From the NCBI GenBank assembly GCA_023416875.1, contig JAEZGT010000216.1, positions 1 to 5,730 of the forward strand: a stretch of DNA of 5,730 bases, read 5' to 3'. The stretch comes from Pseudomonadota bacterium (GTDB taxonomy: Bacteria; Pseudomonadota; Gammaproteobacteria; Pseudomonadales; Cellvibrionaceae). Position 1 is the first letter of the stretch. Each line of letters opens with the position of its first letter. The position numbers were made by a program, and so were the translations under genes. The notes beneath the pieces were generated by a model, which was given only the letters and a program-made list of their open reading frames with translations, was not told where the DNA came from and ran no database searches. Positions 1 to 5,730 of this stretch are shown one piece after another.

Positions 1-2510
1 CAACTGTGGAGGATTTGGCTCAGTTTTTAATCGACCGAATGACGGCTTACTCGCCGGCATGTAACGCGGAGTGTATGCAGCATGTCGCCGCCTATCTTTG
101 GTCCTACCGAACGGTCACCAGCGAAAAAGTTCAGGTACAGAATATTTCCTACGATGAGTCGGGGCTCGGCCTGGATCTGAGTTGTACGCAAGGGAGCAAA
201 ACCGTCGTGGTGAAAGTGCTGGATCCGGCAGCTCCCGATACTGCTGACCCGGTTTATTCTGCATTCACTTCCCGCGCAGCTGGTCTTGACTCGGTTGCCA
301 TCAGCAGTATTGCCACTTTGGGAGATGGTGGCGAAATCGCACTGGTGGGTGAGGGCAGCAATATCTGGGGCGATGAAGTCTGGTTCAACGCGCTTGCAGA
401 ACCTGTTGAGAATGGTGAGCTCGATGTAACCCTTAACATCAACAGTGTCACCAATGTTGAGCACAATTACGCCAAAGTTGGGATTCTGGTTTCCAGCACG
501 GATGATCTGACCGGGCAGTTGCTGTTCCTACACTGGTCCGGTCGCAGTGGATTGGCAGAGGACAGCGGTGCGGGCGGGCTTACCGGCTACAACCTTTTGC
601 TTGCGAATCCGGAATCTAATTTACTTACCCCGACACCCACGACTTTGCGAATGACATATGAAGCGGGCGCGCTCAAGGTGGGGGGGTGTTACGGCTGTTC
701 GAGTCCTTCGATGCAGGCCGCTGCACGCAGCGTGAACTTTGTTCCTAAGCGAGTTTTCATTGTGGCCAGCTCGCATGACGCGCCCGCAATTCTCGCCAAT
801 ATCTCCGTGACCAATGCTCATCGCAGCGCTGCAAGCGGTTCGCTCTATGAAACTCGGATGGCGTGCGGGGCTTCGCCAGTTACGGTAACAGTGCCAAAAA
901 TGCTATTGCGCTCTTTGGCAGAACTCAAACTGGCAGTTTACGAAAACGGCGAGCTCCTGACCGAAAAAACTACCGCCAAAACCTGGTCACCAGACGCCAG
1001 CTGCGAAATGCGTGACGGTTTGCTGGAGCCCAAATTGCGGCGTTTGTCTGAACGTCAAATCATGAATTCCCTGCGCGATATTTTCGGCGATATTTTCACC
1101 GATGAACTGGGTCCGAACATGGAGGATGGGGCCAAGTTGATCGGCATGAATACGCTTGCGGATCGCTTGAATATCAACACGATCAACCTTGAGCGTTTAT
1201 ATGACTCATCCCGCGATCTTGTGCGGGTACTCCTGGAGCGTCATAGCGCCATTAATCAATGTTCGAAGAATTCGTCTGCCAGCTGTGTCACCAGCCTGCT
1301 CGATGAGTTCGCTCCGAAATTGTGGCGGCGCCCGTTGACGACCCAGGAGCGCGCGGAATTGACTGGGCCTCTAGCAAATCTGAACGGCAATGCGCCTAAA
1401 TTGGAATTCACTTTCAATAGTCTGATTTTGAGTTCGAATTTCCTGTTCCGTAGCGAAATCGGGGATGTCAAGCACGGAGTGCGGGTGCTGAACAACTACG
1501 AAATCGTGACGCTGCTCGCTTACACCATCTGGAATTCCACCCCCGATGCAACCCTGCTGACACTGGCTCAAAAAAGTTCGCCGCTAACGGTGGAGGAGCT
1601 GCAGACACAGGTGGATCGTATGATTGCCAGCTCCAAAGCGAATGCCGCGTTGGTGGAGCTGTACAAGGATTATTTGAAGCTGGACATGGCGTTGACGAAT
1701 GAAAAAGCGGACGAGTTGGGGTTCACTGATCCCGTGCGCGCGGAATTAATGCGCAGTGCTGAAATGATGTTGGCCGATTTGATTACGCCGACCGCGAATT
1801 ACATGGACGTATTTGCGGGAAATCGTTTTTATGTCAGCCGCGCGGTGCAGAGCTTCTTCAATACCTCCGCCAGCAGCGATGAACTTGAAGTGACCTCGCT
1901 GAATGCATCACAACGCTACGGCATCCTGAACCATCCGATATTCCTCTCCGCGCATTCTACGCTCACCCATTCGGGCATTATCAAGCGCGGCGTATTCGCG
2001 CTGGAGCAGTTGTTATGTGAACCTCTGGGCGCGCCGCCAACGGAAGTTGAAAGCATGGCTCCGCCAGAACACATGGATCCGTCCACCACATCTGAACGCG
2101 AGCTGTTACAAGTGACCCATAGTTCGCGCGCGGAATGTATCGGCTGCCATCAGTTTATTGACCCGGCCGGTTTTGGTTTCGAAAATTTTGACGTGGTGGG
2201 CCGTTATCGAACGGTGGAAAAAGGCAGTGTCCCTATTGATGCATCCGGTGTCTTGGAAACAGCGTCGGGTAGCCGGTTGAGCTACGCAAATAGTGCTGAA
2301 TATGCAGAGCAGCTCACCAATTCGCAACAAATGAATGCCTGCGTGTCGCGGCGATTCCTTGAGCATTATTTAAGTCAGGAGCTGCGCGGCAACTCCTGTG
2401 AATTGACGAAATATCAAACGCAGTTGGAAACCCGCGGGCACACCGTCAAGAGCCTCTTGGACTCTTTGATCCGGCTGGAAAGTTTTACCAAGCGCAAGCA
2501 ACTGCAATAG
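1..2510 (+). CDS. Large exported multidomain cytochrome-like protein (DUF1587/1595/1592/1588/1585) with concanavalin A-like module, 5' partial
   Basis: The reading frame is open to the left edge (first whole codon at base 3). The GTG at 6 is probably internal, so residue numbers here count from it (834 visible). Residues 1-35 resemble the tail of a class I cytochrome c: an amphipathic helix, M12 as possible distal haem ligand, then C19/C23 and an AAYL helix. The CxxCH of that domain would lie upstream. Residues about 86-272 look like a DUF1349-type concanavalin A-like module (NIWG at 119-122, YAKVGILV at 155-162, ASSHD at 254-258). PSD-type domains follow: DUF1587 about 344-410 (RLSERQIMNSLRD), DUF1595 about 425-485 (LWRRPLT at 439-445), DUF1592 about 493-620, DUF1588 about 633-735 with haem motif CIGCH at 711-715 followed by IDPAGFGFENFD, and DUF1585 about 758-830. 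The domain order is that of planctomycete-type proteins of unknown biochemical role. Haem attachment implies a periplasmic or extracellular location. Family assignment is firm; function is not known. Confidence 0.88.
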   Translation, partial: TVEDLAQFLIDRMTAYSPACNAECMQHVAAYLWSYRTVTSEKVQVQNISYDESGLGLDLSCTQGSKTVVVKVLDPAAPDTADPVYSAFTSRAAGLDSVAISSIATLGDGGEIALVGEGSNIWGDEVWFNALAEPVENGELDVTLNINSVTNVEHNYAKVGILVSSTDDLTGQLLFLHWSGRSGLAEDSGAGGLTGYNLLLANPESNLLTPTPTTLRMTYEAGALKVGGCYGCSSPSMQAAARSVNFVPKRVFIVASSHDAPAILANISVTNAHRSAASGSLYETRMACGASPVTVTVPKMLLRSLAELKLAVYENGELLTEKTTAKTWSPDASCEMRDGLLEPKLRRLSERQIMNSLRDIFGDIFTDELGPNMEDGAKLIGMNTLADRLNINTINLERLYDSSRDLVRVLLERHSAINQCSKNSSASCVTSLLDEFAPKLWRRPLTTQERAELTGPLANLNGNAPKLEFTFNSLILSSNFLFRSEIGDVKHGVRVLNNYEIVTLLAYTIWNSTPDATLLTLAQKSSPLTVEELQTQVDRMIASSKANAALVELYKDYLKLDMALTNEKADELGFTDPVRAELMRSAEMMLADLITPTANYMDVFAGNRFYVSRAVQSFFNTSASSDELEVTSLNASQRYGILNHPIFLSAHSTLTHSGIIKRGVFALEQLLCEPLGAPPTEVESMAPPEHMDPSTTSERELLQVTHSSRAECIGCHQFIDPAGFGFENFDVVGRYRTVEKGSVPIDASGVLETASGSRLSYANSAEYAEQLTNSQQMNACVSRRFLEHYLSQELRGNSCELTKYQTQLETRGHTVKSLLDSLIRLESFTKRKQLQ

Positions 2511-2513
2511 GTG
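2509..2513 (+). promoter_or_regulatory. Weak Shine-Dalgarno (AGGTG) for the DUF1552 gene
   Basis: AGGTG overlaps the TAG stop of the upstream gene and lies only four bases before the ATG at 2518. Both its strength and its spacing are poor. With seven bases between stop and start, this suggests that ribosomes finishing the cytochrome gene re-initiate here (translational coupling). It supports the ATG at 2518 as start, because that start places a twin-arginine motif at residues 9-15. Confidence 0.4.
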
Positions 2514-2517
2514 TTAT

Positions 2518-3885
2518 ATGAGCCAAATCAACGCAAAAACATCCCGTCGCGATCTGATCAAAGCTCTGGCCGGCATTGGCCTTTTATCTTCCATGCGTGC
2601 GGAGGAGCTGCTGGCGCAAAGCAGTACAGCACCATACCGGGTATTGCTGGTGGCTTTACAGCACGGGTGGGGTATTTCCGGTGGCAGTAATCAGGCGATG
2701 GCAGGCAGTGAATTCGATTTCGAATTTCCCGCTGGTCTAGCGCCTTTCAACACCATCAAGGATCAATGCGTGGTGGTGGATGGACTTTTGACACTGGGTA
2801 ATTGGGGCAACAATCACGATCTCTCCTATGCGGATATTTTCACTGCGGGTGTGCGTACCGGCGAGACTTCCTCCGCCTACGACAGCCAGATGCCGTTATC
2901 GAGGACTCCATCCCTTGATTTTCTGTTGCAAGAAGCATCTGGCAAACCGACTTTGCGTCTATCCGCCGGCTATCGCTCGTGGGGCGTGCAATACCATCCC
3001 TTGAGTTTTGATCGCGCAGGTAATGTGTTGCCGTTTTACACCACTGCCTTTGATGCCTATTCCAGTGTTTTCAAGAATCTCCCCACCACACCAGGTGGTG
3101 GCGCAGGTGATGAGGTCGAAACGCAACTGGTCAACAGTATATTCAGCACTATCCGCAATCCCGCCGAACGGCAATTGGCGGCGCTCGGCGGCAGTGAGCA
3201 GGAAAAAATCCGGCGCTATCTCCAGGCTGTCGCCAGCGTGGAAGACAAGCGCAAACCTCAGGCCGCGTTCGACGGTGGTTACACCCTGTCCAACATTCCG
3301 GTCAAAGGCCAAAACCGGCTTACGGATCTCGAGCATTATTTAGAGATGATCAAAGTTGCTTTCGCTAACAACCAGACCACTACAGCGGTGCTTGGCATAG
3401 GCGATATTCACAGCATCTCGCAATTCCACCATGAGCACGCCCACTCGGATACGGAAGTGTGGTGGGAGACACGAACTCATTTTGCCGGCAGCATTGCGAA
3501 TTTTGCCCGCAGCCTTGCGGCGATTACGGACGTCGACGGACGCTCCCTGCTCGACAATACACTGATTGTGCTGAGCGGCGAGGTTGGAGATGGTACCCAC
3601 GATATCTTGTACAAGGGCCACATACTCATCGGTGGTGGCAGTCGTATCCAGACGGGGCGATTACTGAAAGTCGGATTGATCGAAGGGGTTACCAACATAG
3701 ACGGCTTGATGCGGGAAGATGCGAACGGGGTGCCCAAACCGCAAATCCAGTTTGGCAATAAACGCACGATGAAAATCGCCAACCGCACCAACGCGGATCT
3801 CTTGCGCGACATTGGTAATATCGCCGGACTCAGTCTTAGTGAGTTCGGCTTGCCGACGCAAAATAAAGGGTTCGTATTACTTTGA
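2518..3885 (+). CDS. Tat-exported DUF1552 (HXXSHH) family protein
   Basis: This 455-residue protein has the usual length and layout of the DUF1552 family. The N-terminus has a twin-arginine motif, SRRDLIK at 9-15, and a short hydrophobic stretch (16-25), predicting Tat export of a folded and possibly cofactor-loaded protein. Family landmarks in order are: the opening strand YRVLLVALQHGWG (40-52); NNHDLSYADIFTAG (98-111); PSLDFLLQEA (131-140); a RYLQAVASVEDKRK helix (233-246); a histidine cluster H304, H305, H307, H309; and LLDNTLIVLSGEVGDGTHD (344-362) followed by GHILIGGG and GR at 380-381. The family's HXXSHH motif is altered: by alignment by eye the Ser is A308 and the last His is S310. 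The gene starts seven bases after the DUF1592/DUF1588 gene, the partner with which this family is habitually paired, so the two are almost certainly cotranscribed. Function is unknown; the fold may be alkaline-phosphatase-like, as suspected for the related DUF1501 family (inference). Confidence 0.88.
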   Translation: MSQINAKTSRRDLIKALAGIGLLSSMRAEELLAQSSTAPYRVLLVALQHGWGISGGSNQAMAGSEFDFEFPAGLAPFNTIKDQCVVVDGLLTLGNWGNNHDLSYADIFTAGVRTGETSSAYDSQMPLSRTPSLDFLLQEASGKPTLRLSAGYRSWGVQYHPLSFDRAGNVLPFYTTAFDAYSSVFKNLPTTPGGGAGDEVETQLVNSIFSTIRNPAERQLAALGGSEQEKIRRYLQAVASVEDKRKPQAAFDGGYTLSNIPVKGQNRLTDLEHYLEMIKVAFANNQTTTAVLGIGDIHSISQFHHEHAHSDTEVWWETRTHFAGSIANFARSLAAITDVDGRSLLDNTLIVLSGEVGDGTHDILYKGHILIGGGSRIQTGRLLKVGLIEGVTNIDGLMREDANGVPKPQIQFGNKRTMKIANRTNADLLRDIGNIAGLSLSEFGLPTQNKGFVLL

Positions 3886-3886
3886 T

Positions 3887-3902
3887 TGCGCCACCCGGCG
3901 CA
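3887..3902 (+). repeat. Perfect inverted repeat just after the DUF1552 stop
   Basis: TGCGCC (3887-3892) and GGCGCA (3897-3902) form a perfect six-base-pair stem around an ACCC loop, one base after the stop codon. No T-run follows, so it is not a classical terminator. It could protect the 3' end of the operon mRNA. Confidence 0.5.
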
Positions 3903-3914
3903 TTCCCTCCGTGA

Positions 3915-3944
3915 CAGCCGGTGGGCGCCTCTAGCCCGCCGCTG
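3915..3944 (+). repeat. Strong GC-rich stem-loop between DUF1552 and SemiSWEET genes
   Basis: The arm at 3915-3926 pairs with 3934-3944 through about eleven base pairs, interrupted only by a bulged C at 3918 and a T-G wobble (3922/3938), around a seven-base loop GCCTCTA. It is followed by ATACTGCCC rather than a T-run. It may be an mRNA-stabilising or rho-dependent stop structure, or a copy of a dispersed REP-like palindrome. Only a comparison with the rest of the genome could tell these apart. Confidence 0.5.
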
Positions 3945-3954
3945 ATACTGCCCA

Positions 3955-3960
3955 TACAAT
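3955..3960 (+). promoter_or_regulatory. Possible -10 box for the SemiSWEET gene
   Basis: TACAAT matches the sigma-70 -10 consensus at five of six positions. It would start transcription about twenty bases before the ATG at 3988. At the expected spacing there is no recognisable -35 (TAGCCC at 3932-3937), and no TG extension. The box stands inside a stretch of hairpins, so this is a weak prediction. Confidence 0.22.
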
Positions 3961-3974
3961 GGCCGCCATTTTTT
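3958..3974 (+). terminator. Possible weak rho-independent terminator of the DUF1592-DUF1552 operon
   Basis: AATGG (3958-3962) pairs with CCATT (3966-3970) around a CCG loop, and the T-run 3969-3974 follows at once. The stem is short and AT-rich at its base, so it may be only a partial stop. It lies just before the SemiSWEET start and overlaps the candidate -10 box, which would make sense if upstream transcription ends here and a new transcript begins. Confidence 0.3.
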
Positions 3975-3976
3975 CC

Positions 3977-3980
3977 GGTG
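3977..3980 (+). promoter_or_regulatory. Weak Shine-Dalgarno (GGTG) for the SemiSWEET gene
   Basis: GGTG lies seven bases before the ATG at 3988, an acceptable distance but with a short match. No better site is present. The ATG is kept because it puts the first membrane segment at the position usual for the family. Confidence 0.35.
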
Positions 3981-3987
3981 TCCCTGT

Positions 3988-4272
3988 ATGTTCTCTCCTG
4001 ATGTAATCGGCTATATCGCAGCGTTTTTCACGACGTTTTCCTTTGCCCCTCAAGCAGTTTTAACGCTGCGTACGCGCGACACCAGCGCTTTGTCACTGGG
4101 GATGTACAGCATGTTCGTCACGGGTGTGGCGATATGGATGATTTATGGTTGGATGATCAGTGATGGAATCATCATGTTGGCAAATGGCTTGACCTTGATG
4201 CTGGCGCTGCCGATTTGGAGTATGAAAATTTATAACCGGCTGTGGGGCAACGAGGTTGCGCGGAGGGTTTAA
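3988..4272 (+). CDS. SemiSWEET family sugar transporter (PQ-loop/MtN3)
   Basis: This 94-residue protein has three predicted membrane helices (about 5-27, 38-56 and 60-81), the triple-helix unit that dimerises to form a bacterial SemiSWEET sugar uniporter in the inner membrane. The PQ motif is P21-Q22 within SFAPQ, followed by the positively charged RTRDTSALS loop typical of the family. W50 and N66 have the same spacing as the sugar-pocket Trp/Asn pair known from the Leptospira biflexa protein, and Y53 and D59 fit the positions of its outer gate. The pocket therefore looks intact. Length is normal. The substrate cannot be read from sequence; small sugars such as glucose or sucrose are known for relatives. 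It sits 102 bases after the DUF1552 gene with hairpins between, so it is probably its own transcription unit, and it converges on dxs. Confidence 0.9.
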   Translation: MFSPDVIGYIAAFFTTFSFAPQAVLTLRTRDTSALSLGMYSMFVTGVAIWMIYGWMISDGIIMLANGLTLMLALPIWSMKIYNRLWGNEVARRV

Positions 4273-4301
4273 TCACGTCCTTAAGGGAGTATCAGCAGAC
4301 C

Positions 4302-4331
4302 AATAGGGCTTTTTAACAGCCCCATTTTTTT
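4302..4331 (+). terminator. Rho-independent terminator after the SemiSWEET gene
   Basis: GGGCT (4306-4310) pairs with AGCCC (4318-4322) around the loop TTTTAAC. The stem can extend past one A-C mismatch with three A-T pairs, and seven Ts follow (4325-4331). It serves plus-strand transcripts and its T-run runs into the dxs stop codon (TAA on the minus strand, 4330-4332). Read from the minus strand the hairpin has no downstream U-run, so it is at best a weak terminator for dxs. Confidence 0.65.
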
Positions 4332-5730
4332 AGAGAGCACTGACTCGAGCGGTGCTGGGGATGAGGGTTTGCAAGCGCGCGATTATGGCCTGTTCAATGC
4401 CGGCCGCGTCCAGACCCACTTCGGCAAGCTGCTGTTCGCGGCTGGCGTGTTCGACGAATTGATCCGGGATACCCAGGAGCAGCAGCGGTTTGACCAAGCC
4501 CTGCAGGGCGAGAAACTCCGCCACCGCAGCGCCAGCGCCACCGGCGGTGCTGCCTTCTTCCAAGGTCACAATCAGATCGCATTGCGCGGCGGCTTGCAGA
4601 ACCAATTGGTGGTCAAGCGGCTTGATCCAGCGCATGTCGTACAGGCTATAGCCGTTTTTCTCCGCCACGCCCCTAGCCGTCACCAGCAAAGCACCGAAAT
4701 TTAGGATCGCGACTTTGCGTCCGCGCAGAATTTGGCGACCCTGGCCAACCGGCCACTGCTGCCACTCTTGCTGAATGGCTTCACCGGGACCAGTGCCGCG
4801 TGGGTAGCGCACCGCCGCCGGGCCGAGATGGTGGTAGGCACTGGTGAGCAGCTGGTGGCACTCATTTTCATCGCTGGGTGCCGCCAGCACTATATTGGGA
4901 ATGCAGCGCAGGAAGCTGATATCAAAGCAGCCGGAGTGGGTCGGGCCGTCTTCACCCACCAAACCGGCGCGATCAATAGCAAAGGTTACATCCAGATTCT
5001 GCAAGGCCACGTCGTGCACCAGTTGGTCGTACGCACGTTGCAGAAAGGTGGAGTAAATCGCCACCACCGGCTTGAAGCCTTCGCAGGCCAAGCCTGCGGC
5101 GAGGGTCACCGCATGCTGCTCGGCGATGGCCACGTCGTGGAAACGCTCAGGGAATTTCTGGCTGAATTCCACCATTCCCGAGCCTTCGCACATGGCGGGG
5201 GTAATGGCGATCAGCTTGCGGTCGCGGCTGGCGATTTGGCACAGCCATTTGCCGAAGATGTCCTGATATTTGATTTTGCTGGCCCCCAGCGTTGGGGCGT
5301 GGTTGCGTTTTTTGGGTTCGATCTTATTGAGAGCGTGATAGCCGACCGGGTCGCGCTCCGCCGGGGCAAAGCCTTTGCCTTTCTGGGTGATCACATGTAG
5401 GAGCTTGGCGCCCGGGATCTCGCTCAGATTGCGCAGATCGTGGGTCAGTCGAGAGATGTCGTGGCCGTCGATAGGACCGACGTAATAGAAGCCCAGTTCT
5501 TCGAACAAAGTGCTGGGCGCCACCATACCCTTCATATGCTCTTCCGCTTTGCGTACCACCTCGCGCGCTTGCGGCAGTCCGCCCAGCACCTTTTTGCCGC
5601 CCTCGCGCAGGCTTGTGTAGAACTTGCTCGCCCAGATGCGCGAGAAGTAAGTAGCCAAGCCGCCGACGTTGGGGGAGATCGACATATTGTTGTCGTTGAG
5701 CACCACCAACAGATCGGCTTTGGTGTGGGC
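4330..5730 (-). CDS. dxs: 1-deoxy-D-xylulose-5-phosphate synthase, C-terminal part (5' partial)
   Basis: Dxs condenses pyruvate with glyceraldehyde 3-phosphate using thiamine diphosphate, with loss of CO2. This is the first and usually rate-setting step of the cytoplasmic MEP pathway to isoprenoids, and its product also feeds thiamine and pyridoxal synthesis. The frame is open to the right edge and shows 466 residues of a protein usually about 620-640 long; the first 170 or so, with the GDG half of the cofactor motif, lie outside. Visible landmarks, with the nucleotides that encode them: NDN of the ThDP/Mg motif (about 5689-5697) followed by MSIS; YVGPIDGHD (about 5456-5482); KGKGFAPAE (about 5356-5382); the catalytic Glu in IAEQHAVT (codon 5119-5121), equivalent to E370 in E. 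coli; DRAGLVGEDGPTH with its conserved His (about 4936-4974); RYPRG (about 4795-4809); and a C-terminal transketolase domain ending near the stop. There are no frameshifts or lost key residues. The usual upstream neighbours (xseB, ispA) cannot be seen. Confidence 0.97.
   Translation of the reverse strand, partial: AHTKADLLVVLNDNNMSISPNVGGLATYFSRIWASKFYTSLREGGKKVLGGLPQAREVVRKAEEHMKGMVAPSTLFEELGFYYVGPIDGHDISRLTHDLRNLSEIPGAKLLHVITQKGKGFAPAERDPVGYHALNKIEPKKRNHAPTLGASKIKYQDIFGKWLCQIASRDRKLIAITPAMCEGSGMVEFSQKFPERFHDVAIAEQHAVTLAAGLACEGFKPVVAIYSTFLQRAYDQLVHDVALQNLDVTFAIDRAGLVGEDGPTHSGCFDISFLRCIPNIVLAAPSDENECHQLLTSAYHHLGPAAVRYPRGTGPGEAIQQEWQQWPVGQGRQILRGRKVAILNFGALLVTARGVAEKNGYSLYDMRWIKPLDHQLVLQAAAQCDLIVTLEEGSTAGGAGAAVAEFLALQGLVKPLLLLGIPDQFVEHASREQQLAEVGLDAAGIEQAIIARLQTLIPSTARVSAL

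Noticed and set aside
27..464. Minus-strand open frame of 145 codons opposite the cytochrome gene
   Set aside because: It is a shadow of the strongly supported plus-strand gene and has no family features of its own.
684..698. Possible haem c motif at CYGC
   Set aside because: The residue after the second Cys is Ser, not His, so covalent haem binding is not expected.
1078..1104. Short direct repeat GATATTTTC twice in fifteen bases
   Set aside because: It encodes the DIFGDIF stretch of the DUF1587 helix and is explained by coding; there is no further repeat.
3008..3343. Plus-strand open frame of 111 codons inside the DUF1552 gene
   Set aside because: It is an out-of-frame reading of a continuous, domain-matching gene, and there is no sign of a frameshift linking the two.
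3477..3959. Minus-strand open frame of 160 codons running across the end of the DUF1552 gene
   Set aside because: The translation is arginine- and proline-rich without domain character, and most of it mirrors conserved DUF1552 codons.
4732..5400. Plus-strand open frame of 222 codons opposite dxs
   Set aside because: It lies wholly antisense to well-conserved dxs sequence. Its translation has no recognisable domain, and GC-rich coding DNA commonly leaves such antisense frames open.
4330..5709. A complete short Dxs starting at 5709
   Set aside because: The codon there is an internal TTG (Leu). The frame continues to the window edge with Dxs-like residues and the protein would lack its N-terminal cofactor half, so the gene is simply cut by the window.

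Overview
The window looks like a chromosomal piece of a gammaproteobacterium, most plausibly a polysaccharide-degrading Cellvibrionales-type organism. That placement is an inference from the style of the Dxs protein and from the pairing of large secreted cytochrome-like genes with a carbohydrate-binding-type module. Nothing in the sequence fixes the genus. No mobile element, CRISPR array, tRNA or rRNA is visible.

Layout. (1) Bases 1-2510, plus strand: the 3' portion of a very large gene for a predicted exported protein. It carries the end of a class I cytochrome c domain, a concanavalin A-like (DUF1349-type) beta module, and then the planctomycete-type domain series DUF1587, DUF1595, DUF1592, DUF1588 (with a CxxCH haem motif) and DUF1585. 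Its start lies outside the window. (2) Bases 2518-3885, plus strand: a DUF1552 (HXXSHH) family protein with a twin-arginine signal, seven bases downstream and evidently in the same operon. (3) Bases 3886-3987: a 102-base spacer rich in inverted repeats. (4) Bases 3988-4272, plus strand: a 94-residue SemiSWEET sugar transporter. (5) A 57-base convergent gap holding a rho-independent terminator for the plus strand. (6) Bases 4330-5730, minus strand: the C-terminal three quarters of dxs (1-deoxy-D-xylulose-5-phosphate synthase), which continues off the right edge.

How the genes fit together. The first two genes form a conserved type of pair (a DUF1592/DUF1588 multidomain cytochrome followed by DUF1552). 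Such pairs are abundant in planctomycetes and occur in some proteobacteria, and no biochemical function is established that I can name. Here the partners look like an extracytoplasmic redox protein and a Tat-exported protein with a metal-binding-like histidine cluster. The concanavalin A-like module between the cytochrome part and the PSD domains is the most interesting element, because it suggests attachment to a polysaccharide or cell surface. The SemiSWEET gene may be functionally unrelated or may import a sugar. dxs is a housekeeping gene of isoprenoid synthesis on the opposite strand.
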